From B16-G9 sp964400655 (GTDB taxonomy: Bacteria; Bacteroidota; Bacteroidia; Bacteroidales; F082): 20,464 nucleotides of DNA. Under the pieces are notes generated by a model, which saw only the letters and a list, made by a program, of their open reading frames with translations, did no database searches and was not told the DNA's origin. How positions within the stretch are numbered: position 1 is the stretch's first letter; every line of letters starts with the position of its first letter. The stretch is from contig CAYNVN010000124.1 in the NCBI GenBank assembly GCA_964400655.1, positions 1 through 20,464 on the forward strand, written 5' to 3'. A program made the position numbers and the translations under genes. This document shows, piece by piece, positions 14,808 to 20,464 of the stretch.

Positions 14808-15421
14808 CTCTCTATTTTTACGTATGAATTATTAGGACCGGGTACCGATCCTTTAACTACCAATAAATTCTTTTCAGGAACGATTTTCATAACCTGCAGG
14901 TTTAAAACCTTCACGGTTTTGGCACCTGTTTGTCCGGCCATTCTCATTCCTTTAAAAACCCTTGAAGGATATGAAGAAGCACCAATGGAACCGGGTGCTC
15001 TTAAACGGTTATGCTGACCGTGTGTAGCATCGTTAACACCGCGGAAACCGTGACGTTTAACAACTCCCTGAAATCCTTTTCCTTTGCTGGTACCTTTAAC
15101 ATCCACAAATTCGCCTTCGCTGAAAACGGTAACGTCAACAATTTCGCCGAATTTTTTCTTTTCTTCAAAACGGGTAAATTCCATAACTATTCGTTTAGGA
15201 GTGGTTCCCGCTTTTTTAAAATGGCCTTTAAGCGCTTTTGTGGTGTGCTTGTCTTTTTTATCGACAAAAGCAAGCTGAATTGCTTCATACCCATCGTTCT
15301 CCAATGTGCGAACCTGGGTTACCACACATGGGCCAGCTTCGATAACGGTGCAGGGAATGTTTTTCCCATTCTCGTCGTATATGCTGGTCATACCTATTTT
15401 CCTACCTAATATTCCTGACAT
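14798..15421 (-). CDS. rplC: 50S ribosomal protein L3
   Basis: L3 starts 50S assembly, and its central extension reaches the peptidyl-transferase centre. The 207 residues fit. It opens MSGILGRKIGMTSIYDENGK and shows VDVKGTSKGKGFQGVVKRHG, DATHGQHNRLRAPGSIGASS, PSRVFKGMRMAGQTGAK and the end NSYVKIERWS. The glutamine in THGQHNRLR is the site methylated by PrmB in other bacteria, judged by position. It overlaps rplD by 10 bases and lies 35 bp after rpsJ. Confidence 0.98.
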   Translation of the reverse strand: MSGILGRKIGMTSIYDENGKNIPCTVIEAGPCVVTQVRTLENDGYEAIQLAFVDKKDKHTTKALKGHFKKAGTTPKRIVMEFTRFEEKKKFGEIVDVTVFSEGEFVDVKGTSKGKGFQGVVKRHGFRGVNDATHGQHNRLRAPGSIGASSYPSRVFKGMRMAGQTGAKTVKVLNLQVMKIVPEKNLLVVKGSVPGPNNSYVKIERWS

Positions 15422-15456
15422 GATATTATTCTTTAAGCCTGTGTGTCAAATATTCA

Positions 15457-15762
15457 TCAAACTTTAATTTCAACTTCAACACCACTGGGCAGTTCCAGTT
15501 TCATCAAAGCATCAATAGTTTTCGAGGATGAGTTATAAATGTCCATCAGTCTTTTGTAAGTACTGAGTTCAAATTGCTCCCTCGACTTTTTGTTTACAAA
15601 GGTTGAACGGTTAACCGTAAATACCTTTTTGTGAGTCGGTAAAGGAATAGGACCAATAACAACAGCTCCTGTACTTTTTACCGTCTTTACAATCTTTTCG
15701 GCTGATTTATCAACCAAATTGTGATCGTACGATTTTAGTTTTATTCTAATTTTTTGGCTCAC
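15457..15762 (-). CDS. rpsJ: 30S ribosomal protein S10
   Basis: S10 is in the small-subunit head; it also joins NusB in transcription antitermination. The 101 residues fit. It opens MSQKIRIKLKSYDHNLVDKS and shows VIGPIPLPTHKKVFTVNRST, SREQFELSTYKRLMDIYN and the end LPSGVEVEIKV. It follows fusA by only 15 bp with no terminator or promoter visible, so the str and S10 blocks look like one transcription unit. Confidence 0.98.
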   Translation of the reverse strand: MSQKIRIKLKSYDHNLVDKSAEKIVKTVKSTGAVVIGPIPLPTHKKVFTVNRSTFVNKKSREQFELSTYKRLMDIYNSSSKTIDALMKLELPSGVEVEIKV

Positions 15763-15777
15763 TTTATTAATTATTTT

Positions 15778-17895
15778 TTAACTAACAATTCCTTTTGCCT
15801 TATTTACAACCTCCTCGGCAATGTTTGCAGGAGCTTGCTCATAACTATTAAATACCATGGTTGAAGTAGCACGACCTGAGGTGAGGGAACGCAACTGGGT
15901 AACATACCCGAACATTTCCGACAACGGTACTTTTGCTTTAACAACCTGATAACCTAATTTAGCAGTAATATCTTCTAATATGGCGCGCCGTCTGTTAAGG
16001 TCGCCGGTTACGTCACCGAGGTACTCATCAGGGGTTACCACTTCAACTTTCATAATGGGCTCAAGCAAAACAGGTTTTGCTTTTTTAGCGGCATTACGGA
16101 ATCCCATTTTTGCTGCCAACTCAAACGAAAGCTGATCGGAGTCAACCGGGTGGAAGCTACCATCGAATAAACGGATGCTCATGCTTTCAACAGGGAATCC
16201 TGCCAGCGGCCCGTTTGACATGGCCATTTCAAATCCTTTTTTAACCGAAGGGATAAATTCGCGCGGGATGTTACCCCCTTTAACCTCATCTGTAAATTCA
16301 AGACCTTCTTCCATTTCAACGGCAGGACCAATCTCGAACTGAATATCGGCAAATTTACCACGTCCACCGGTTTGTTTTTTGTAAACTTCACGGTGTTCAA
16401 CATTAAGCGTAAGCGCTTCTTTGTAGGCAACCTGGGGCTGACCCACATTACACTCTACGTTAAATTCGCGTTTCATCCTGTCGATGAGAATATCGAGGTG
16501 TAACTCGCCCATACCCGAAATAATGGTTTGGCCCGAATCTTCATCGGAACGTACTTTAAAAGTAGGATCTTCTTCAGCCAGTTTGGCCAAAGCCACACCC
16601 ATTTTATCCATATCTTTTTGAGTTTTGGGCTCAATGGAGATACTGATAACGGGATCGGGGAACGACATGGATTCAAGAATAACGGGATGTTTTTCGTCGC
16701 ACAAGGTATCGCCCGTACGGATGGTTTTGAAACCTACTGCAGCAGCAATATCACCGGCTTCAATTTTATCCATGGGATTTTGTTTGTTGGCGTGCATTTG
16801 CATGATACGGCTGATACGTTCTTTTTTGCCTGTTGAAGCATTGTAAACGTACGAACCGGCTTCGAGTGTACCTGAGTAAACTCTGAAGAAGCACAAACGG
16901 CCAACGAACGGATCGGTTGCAATTTTAAACGCCAATGCGCTGAAGCTGTCGGAAGGATCGGGTTTACGAACCTCGTCTTTACCTGTTTTGGGATTAACCC
17001 CTTTAACATCGTCAACATCCAGCGGACTTGGTAAAAACTCGATAATGGCGTTGAGCAGCATTTGAACACCTTTATTTTTAAAGGCCGAGCCACACATTAC
17101 CGGAGTAATACGCATCTCGAGGGTAGCTTTACGGATAACGTCGATCATCTCCTGTTCGGTGATGCTATGCGGATCATCCATAAATTTTTCAAGCAATTCG
17201 TCACTCTCTTCGGCAACGCCTTCGATGAGTTTCATTCTTGCTTCGTATGCTGCATCTTTTAAATCTTCGGGAATGGGGATTTCAACAATTTTGGTTCCCA
17301 TTGAGGTATCGTCCCAAACAAAAGCTTTGTCTTTTACAAGGTCAACCACACCTTTAAAGTCCTCTTCAGCACCAATGGGTATCTGAATCGGTACGGGGTT
17401 GGCACCAAGGCGGTCTTTCATTTGTTCAACAACACCAAAAAAATCAGCACCTGAACGGTCCATTTTGTTAACAAAACTTATCCGCGGTACTTTATATTTA
17501 TCAGCCTGTCTCCATACGGTTTCCGACTGAGGTTCAACTCCGCCCACGGCACAAAAAAGTGCAACCGCACCATCGAGAATACGCAGTGAGCGTTCAACCT
17601 CAACGGTAAAGTCAACGTGTCCGGGAGTATCAATAATATTAATCTTATGCTTCTTTCCAAAGAGTTCCCAGTAAACGGTAGTAGCGGCAGAGGTAATGGT
17701 GATACCACGCTCCTGCTCCTGAACCATCCAGTCCATGGTAGCGGCACCTTCGTGAACCTCACCAATTTTATAGTTCTTACCGGTATAGTACAAAATTCTC
17801 TCGGTAGTGGTAGTTTTGCCCGCATCAATGTGGGCCATAATACCAATGTTTCTGGTAAGTGCTAATTTGCCTGATATGTTTGTTTGTTTTGCCAT
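15778..17895 (-). CDS. fusA: Elongation factor G
   Basis: EF-G moves tRNAs and mRNA after peptide transfer and splits ribosomes with RRF, using GTP. The 705 residues are full length. The GTPase motifs are intact: AHIDAGKTT (21-29), RGITI (63-67), DTPGH (89-93) and NKMD (143-146). Domain IV holds GGRGKFADIQFEIGP and the tip region GSFHPVDSDQLSFELAA; domain V holds MFGYVTQLRSLTSGRATSTM. The complete GTPase motifs mark it as the canonical EF-G, not the GTPase-deficient EF-G2 paralogue known in Bacteroides. No tuf gene follows; rpsJ comes next, as is usual for Bacteroidota. It lies 27 bp after rpsG. Confidence 0.98.
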   Translation of the reverse strand: MAKQTNISGKLALTRNIGIMAHIDAGKTTTTERILYYTGKNYKIGEVHEGAATMDWMVQEQERGITITSAATTVYWELFGKKHKINIIDTPGHVDFTVEVERSLRILDGAVALFCAVGGVEPQSETVWRQADKYKVPRISFVNKMDRSGADFFGVVEQMKDRLGANPVPIQIPIGAEEDFKGVVDLVKDKAFVWDDTSMGTKIVEIPIPEDLKDAAYEARMKLIEGVAEESDELLEKFMDDPHSITEQEMIDVIRKATLEMRITPVMCGSAFKNKGVQMLLNAIIEFLPSPLDVDDVKGVNPKTGKDEVRKPDPSDSFSALAFKIATDPFVGRLCFFRVYSGTLEAGSYVYNASTGKKERISRIMQMHANKQNPMDKIEAGDIAAAVGFKTIRTGDTLCDEKHPVILESMSFPDPVISISIEPKTQKDMDKMGVALAKLAEEDPTFKVRSDEDSGQTIISGMGELHLDILIDRMKREFNVECNVGQPQVAYKEALTLNVEHREVYKKQTGGRGKFADIQFEIGPAVEMEEGLEFTDEVKGGNIPREFIPSVKKGFEMAMSNGPLAGFPVESMSIRLFDGSFHPVDSDQLSFELAAKMGFRNAAKKAKPVLLEPIMKVEVVTPDEYLGDVTGDLNRRRAILEDITAKLGYQVVKAKVPLSEMFGYVTQLRSLTSGRATSTMVFNSYEQAPANIAEEVVNKAKGIVS

Positions 17896-17922
17896 CTGCT
17901 AATTAAATCGGTATCAGGTATT

Positions 17923-18393
17923 TTAGAATCTGAAATGCGAGAAAGCCTTGTTGGCTTCTGCCATTCTGTGAGTATCTTCTTTCTTTTTAAAGGCTGCACC
18001 CTCTTCTCTGTAGGCGGCCATAATTTCGTTGGCCAGTTTAAGGGCCATTGATTTTTCGTGACGTTTACGAGCAAACCCGATCAGGTTTTTCATACCGATG
18101 GATTGTTTACGTGCAGGACGAATTTCGGAAGGAATCTGGAAAGTGGCACCACCGATACGACGGCTTCTAACCTCAACGGCAGGCGTTACATTGGCCAATC
18201 CTTTTTTCCAAACTTCAACGGGATCTTCATCTTTCATCTTATCCTTAACGATATCCATTGCATCGTAAAAAATCTTAAAGGCAATACTTTTTTTGCCTTG
18301 TAACATCAGATTGTTTACAAACTTTGTCACCAAAACATCGTTAAATTTTGGATCGGGAAGTATGATTCGTTTTTTTGGTCTTGACTTTCTCAT
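17923..18393 (-). CDS. rpsG: 30S ribosomal protein S7
   Basis: S7 starts assembly of the 30S head and lies at the E site; in E. coli it represses the str operon. The 156 residues fit. It opens MRKSRPKKRIILPDPKFNDV and shows VTKFVNNLMLQGKKSIAFKI, ANVTPAVEVRSRRIGGATFQ and RKRHEKSMALKLANEIMAA. The end is HRMAEANKAFSHFRF. It lies 31 bp after rpsL. I see no strong S7-type regulatory fold in that short gap. Confidence 0.98.
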   Translation of the reverse strand: MRKSRPKKRIILPDPKFNDVLVTKFVNNLMLQGKKSIAFKIFYDAMDIVKDKMKDEDPVEVWKKGLANVTPAVEVRSRRIGGATFQIPSEIRPARKQSIGMKNLIGFARKRHEKSMALKLANEIMAAYREEGAAFKKKEDTHRMAEANKAFSHFRF

Positions 18394-18424
18394 TTTATCT
18401 CAAGCTTAAATGCTAATCAAAAAA

Positions 18425-18799
18425 TTATTTTTTCGGACGTTTGGTTCCGTACTTTGATCTTCTCTGTGTACGACCCTCAACACCGGAGGTATCGAGCGCA
18501 CCACGAATGATGTGATATCTTACGCCGGGTAAGTCTTTAACACGACCACCGCGAATCATTACGATTGAGTGCTCCTGCAGGTTGTGACCTTCACCGGGAA
18601 TGTAAGCATTCACTTCTTTACCATTGGTTAATCTAACCCTGGCTACTTTACGCATAGCTGAGTTAGGTTTTTTAGGTGTAGTGGTATAAACCCTTACACA
18701 AACACCACGACGCTGAGGACTTGAATCGAGAGCAGGTGATTTACTCTTATCAACAAGTTTCTTACGTCCTTTTCTTACTAACTGTTGTATTGTCGGCAT
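18425..18799 (-). CDS. rpsL: 30S ribosomal protein S12
   Basis: S12 sits at the decoding centre and controls accuracy. The 124 residues fit. It opens MPTIQQLVRKGRKKL and shows TTTPKKPNSAMRKVARVRLT, IPGEGHNLQEHSIVMIRGG and VKDLPGVRYHIIRGALDTSG. Lys43/Lys44 and Lys88, the region where changes give streptomycin resistance, have wild-type residues. Asp89 is the expected site of the RimO methylthio mark by position. It is the first gene of the cluster, with two promoter candidates upstream. Confidence 0.98.
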   Translation of the reverse strand: MPTIQQLVRKGRKKLVDKSKSPALDSSPQRRGVCVRVYTTTPKKPNSAMRKVARVRLTNGKEVNAYIPGEGHNLQEHSIVMIRGGRVKDLPGVRYHIIRGALDTSGVEGRTQRRSKYGTKRPKK

Positions 18800-18846
18800 A
18801 ACAATTTTAAATTATTAAACTTTGTACCTCATTTTTTAAGGAGGCG

Positions 18847-18854
18847 CAAAAGTA
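18847..18854 (-). promoter_or_regulatory. Proximal -7 element before rpsL (P1 candidate)
   Basis: On the - strand these bases read TACTTTTG, matching the Bacteroidota primary-sigma -7 consensus TAnnTTTG, and are followed by C. The expected start would be near 18840-18842, giving an rpsL leader of about 42 nt. I see no TTG at the expected -33 distance, so the match is half a promoter. Confidence 0.45.
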
Positions 18855-18898
18855 TAAAATATTTTAAATGAACCTCTTTATTTTTGTTATAAATTAAA

Positions 18899-18929
18899 GG
18901 AAGGCTGAAATAAGGAATGTGGAAGGCTG
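18899..18929. repeat. Direct repeat pair GGAAGGCTG with 22-bp spacing
   Basis: GGAAGGCTG occurs at 18899-18907 and again at 18921-18929, start to start 22 bp, about two helical turns. The pair lies about 57-87 bp upstream of the start expected from P1. A related AAGGCTGA is at 19145-19152. It could be a protein-binding site; no function is shown. Confidence 0.4.
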
Positions 18930-18945
18930 TTTTTTTTGAATAAAA

Positions 18946-19053
18946 CAACGCAGCATTTTCCTTTGAGCCGCGCAAGAACCTATTACGTTTTACCTTATCA
19001 GGTTCCCTTAACTATAACTATTTCAGTGATTTTATCTCACATCTCTGAAATGG
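18946..19053 (-). ncRNA. Candidate structured RNA or long structured leader upstream of rpsL
   Basis: On the - strand three hairpins lie in a row. Hairpin 1 pairs ATTTCAG (19051-19045) with CTGAAAT (19026-19020). Hairpin 2 pairs GAACCT (19005-19000) with AGGTTC (18981-18976). Hairpin 3 pairs GCGCGGC (18973-18967) with GCTGCGT (18954-18948) through two G-U pairs and is followed by the T-rich TGTTTTATTC, terminator-like but weak. A promoter match at 19058-19087 would start transcription almost exactly at the foot of hairpin 1. There is no coding frame across it. It may be a separate small RNA of about 108 nt, or an attenuating leader of the ribosomal cluster. I cannot assign it to a known family. 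Confidence 0.4.
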
Positions 19054-19057
19054 GTTG

Positions 19058-19087
19058 CAAAAGTAAACAAATATTTTTAATTACCAA
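19058..19087 (-). promoter_or_regulatory. Distal Bacteroidota-type promoter (P2 candidate)
   Basis: On the - strand TTG (19087-19085) is followed after 19 bp by TACTTTTG (19065-19058). This matches the Bacteroidota TTG-N19-TAnnTTTG promoter at both elements. The predicted start is near 19051-19053, about 250 nt ahead of the rpsL start codon and at the edge of the three-hairpin stretch. Confidence 0.6.
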
Positions 19088-19148
19088 GCACCGGATAAAT
19101 TAATTTTATCAAAAAAGTTGAATTTTACCCGAAATGCTATTTGCAAGG

Positions 19149-19181
19149 CTGATTTAACGCTGATTTAACGCTAATTTAACG
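19149..19181. repeat. 11-bp tandem repeat, three copies
   Basis: CTGATTTAACG is at 19149-19159 and 19160-19170, followed by CTAATTTAACG at 19171-19181 with one change. A fourth, diverged copy, CTGATTTACCG, is at 19237-19247. The 11-bp period is close to one helical turn, so the copies would face the same side of the DNA. The block lies about 60 bp upstream of the -33 element of P2. No known binding-site name can be given. Confidence 0.8.
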
Positions 19182-19196
19182 GATAGAGTATCATAA

Positions 19197-19273
19197 ATAT
19201 TAAGATCGGAAAATCTATTATTTTTCCGAATCCTATCTGATTTACCGTGGCATCTCCACTTTTATCTTAATAT
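19197..19273. repeat. Inverted repeat enclosing two smaller hairpins
   Basis: ATATTAAGAT (19197-19206) is perfectly complementary to ATCTTAATAT (19264-19273). Inside it CGGAAAA (19207-19213) pairs with TTTTCCG (19222-19228), and GTGG (19247-19250) pairs with CCAC (19256-19259). The whole could fold as a three-way junction. It is A/T-rich and has no clear promoter on either strand, so it may be DNA-level structure or chance. Confidence 0.45.
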
Positions 19274-19297
19274 GTACGCAGCAACAAAATTTGTAAT

Positions 19298-19326
19298 AAA
19301 AAAAACCTTCGGAGACCGAAGGTTTT
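19298..19326 (-). terminator. Rho-independent terminator of the exported-protein gene
   Basis: On the - strand the stem AAAACCTTCGG (19326-19316) pairs with CCGAAGGTTTT (19312-19302) across a three-base loop, followed by a run of eight T. It lies 28 bp after the stop of the gene at 19354-20244, which isolates that gene from the ribosomal cluster. Confidence 0.93.
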
Positions 19327-19353
19327 ATAAACACAATATACCTTATTATATAA

Positions 19354-20244
19354 TCACTCTTCCGTTAACCCTTCCATGGTATCTTCCACATCACCGGGGG
19401 TGCTCATTATTTTCATAAACTCGCTCATGGTGAGTTTGGGCCAGTAAAGCGCAAAACGATATTTTCCGGCAAGAGAAGTTGCCTCTTTTCCCTGCAAAAT
19501 AATTTCGTAAGGCATGGCGGCAATATGGTCTTCACCGATAATGGGAAGGAAATTGGCTTCACCTGTTTCTTTGTCCAACAAACCCACGCCAAAAACAGCA
19601 ATCTTCTTGCCGGGGAAAACCAATTCGTAAACTTTCAATGTATTACCTTTCTCTGCAGCCAGATTTTTACGGATAACCGCTAACCCGTCTTCAAACGAAT
19701 CAAACTCTTCCAATTCATCGGGGTCATCAAAATAGGGCATCATAATTTTATAATGATACTCCGGTAAATCCTCTTTTTCAAGCGATCCTCCAAAAGCCGA
19801 TAACACCCCTTCGTTTCTGAAAACTTTTAAAATATCTTCGGCCATGTTATTTACATCCTTTTCGTTGTTCCCCATTTGACTGCCCCAATAGGCATAAAAC
19901 ATGTAATAAGGGTTAACAATACTAACCGTTGTTTTCCCGTCCTTTTCAACAAACCCCATTCGCAAAACGGCACCCAGTGCTCCACGGTCTTTAAACCGAA
20001 TGCTCAAATCTTTTAATCTGTCATTTGTAAAACAAACAACATACAACGACTCTTTTCCTTCGGGATGATAATTACCTATTACATTATAACCTTCATTTTC
20101 TACCAGCGATTGATAGGTTTTGGCTACCTCAGCAATATTTCCGCTTTTAACGGCTACCTTATAATAAGGTGAATATTCCTGCGCCGTGAGCACCATTCCG
20201 GTTATAACCAATAAAACTGTCAACAAATAACTTATTCTTTTCAT
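19354..20244 (-). CDS. Exported protein of unknown function
   Basis: I do not recognise this 296-residue protein. Residues 1-21 form a clear signal peptide: basic MKR, a hydrophobic core (YLLTVLLVITGMVL) and a likely cut after Ala21 in LTAQE, so it is probably periplasmic. There is no lipobox Cys; the only Cys is residue 71. The first mature part (27-71) has a beta-alpha-beta look, VAVKSGNIAEVAKTYQSLVE then GYNVIGNYHP, loosely like DUF302-type folds, but this is only an impression. An acidic stretch (DDPDELEEFDSFED, 173-186) divides it from a second half with KIAVFGVGLLDKETG and KYRFALYWPKLTMSEFMKIM. It is monocistronic, with its own terminator and no close partner on the right. The ATG at 20244 gives the signal peptide and is well supported. 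Confidence 0.85.
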   Translation of the reverse strand: MKRISYLLTVLLVITGMVLTAQEYSPYYKVAVKSGNIAEVAKTYQSLVENEGYNVIGNYHPEGKESLYVVCFTNDRLKDLSIRFKDRGALGAVLRMGFVEKDGKTTVSIVNPYYMFYAYWGSQMGNNEKDVNNMAEDILKVFRNEGVLSAFGGSLEKEDLPEYHYKIMMPYFDDPDELEEFDSFEDGLAVIRKNLAAEKGNTLKVYELVFPGKKIAVFGVGLLDKETGEANFLPIIGEDHIAAMPYEIILQGKEATSLAGKYRFALYWPKLTMSEFMKIMSTPGDVEDTMEGLTEE

Positions 20245-20271
20245 AACTAATAATATTTAAACATTAATTCG

Positions 20272-20289
20272 GATGTAAATATATACATC
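20272..20289. promoter_or_regulatory. Palindrome upstream of the exported-protein gene
   Basis: GATGTA (20272-20277) and TACATC (20284-20289) form a 6-bp inverted repeat with an AATATA spacer, 28 bp before the start codon at 20244. On the - strand it overlaps TATATTTA, one base off a -7 element (TAnnTTTG), but no TTG sits at the -33 distance. It could be an operator; this is a weak call. Confidence 0.35.
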
Positions 20290-20407
20290 TATCTGATTGT
20301 TTAATATACTTCTGTTAATTTATAAACAGTAAAAACTATGCATGAATTCTTTAGAAACCCAGAATGCCTGATATTTGTAATTCAGTTGTTTTGAGGAGGG
20401 GTTGATT
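20290..20407. other. Non-coding stretch, nothing recognised
   Basis: A/T-rich sequence between the exported-protein gene and the repeats at the window edge. I see no credible gene, no strong hairpin and no RNA gene in it. Confidence 0.6.
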
Positions 20408-20464
20408 TTCAAGGTTCAAGGTTTGGAGGTTTGAAGTTTCGCTGGTTGCTTGTTGCTTGTTGCT
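20408..20464. repeat. Degenerate heptamer repeats running off the window
   Basis: Two perfect copies of TTCAAGG (20408-20421) are followed by the relatives TTTGGAGG (20422-20429) and TTTGAAG (20430-20436). After TTTCGCTGG comes TTGCTTG twice plus TTGCT (20446-20464), which reaches the last base. The period is 7, and the + strand is G/T-rich. The array is cut by the window edge, so its full size is unknown. Confidence 0.75.

Noticed and set aside
15763..15777. Missing tuf gene after fusA as a possible deletion
   Set aside because: Absence of tuf from this cluster is normal in Bacteroidota, where tuf lies elsewhere; no remnant is seen in the 15-bp gap.

Overview
The window is a chromosomal segment of a Bacteroidota bacterium, most likely of the Bacteroidales or a close relative. 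Several signs support this: the RpoA N-terminus, the zinc-free S14 and L36, mostly Shine-Dalgarno-free starts, promoters of the TTG/TAnnTTTG type, and a porV-ispF junction like that of Porphyromonas gingivalis. No tRNA, rRNA, CRISPR, phage or IS element is visible.

Layout. On the + strand at the left edge lies the 3' end of a probable porV (type IX secretion outer-membrane protein), then a terminator and ispF (isoprenoid synthesis). A bidirectional terminator separates ispF from the convergent giant ribosomal cluster, which fills about 854-18799 on the - strand. In transcription order this holds the str block (rpsL, rpsG, fusA; no tuf), the S10 block (rpsJ to rpsQ), the spc block (rplN to secY), then map, infA, rpmJ, and the alpha block (rpsM, rpsK, rpsD, rpoA, rplQ). 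Two small genes, rpmD and rpmJ, were found by translating the gaps. Gaps are mostly 2-40 bp, with three short overlaps. No frameshift or missing gene was seen in the S10, spc or alpha blocks.

Upstream of rpsL is a 554-bp non-coding region (18800-19353), the least explained part of the window. It holds two Bacteroidota-type promoter candidates, a roughly 108-nt stretch that folds into three hairpins starting at the predicted start of the distal promoter, a 22-bp-spaced direct repeat, an 11-bp triple tandem repeat with a diverged fourth copy, and a 10-bp inverted repeat enclosing two smaller hairpins. Beyond it is a monocistronic gene for an unrecognised exported protein with a strong terminator. 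The window ends in degenerate heptamer repeats.

Together the genes make the translation core, the RNA polymerase alpha subunit, the SecY channel and N-terminal methionine removal, the usual growth-rate-coupled set. The gene content is ordinary. The points worth a second look are the candidate structured RNA/leader before rpsL, the ligand-free L36, the long charged tail of L17 and the unidentified exported protein.
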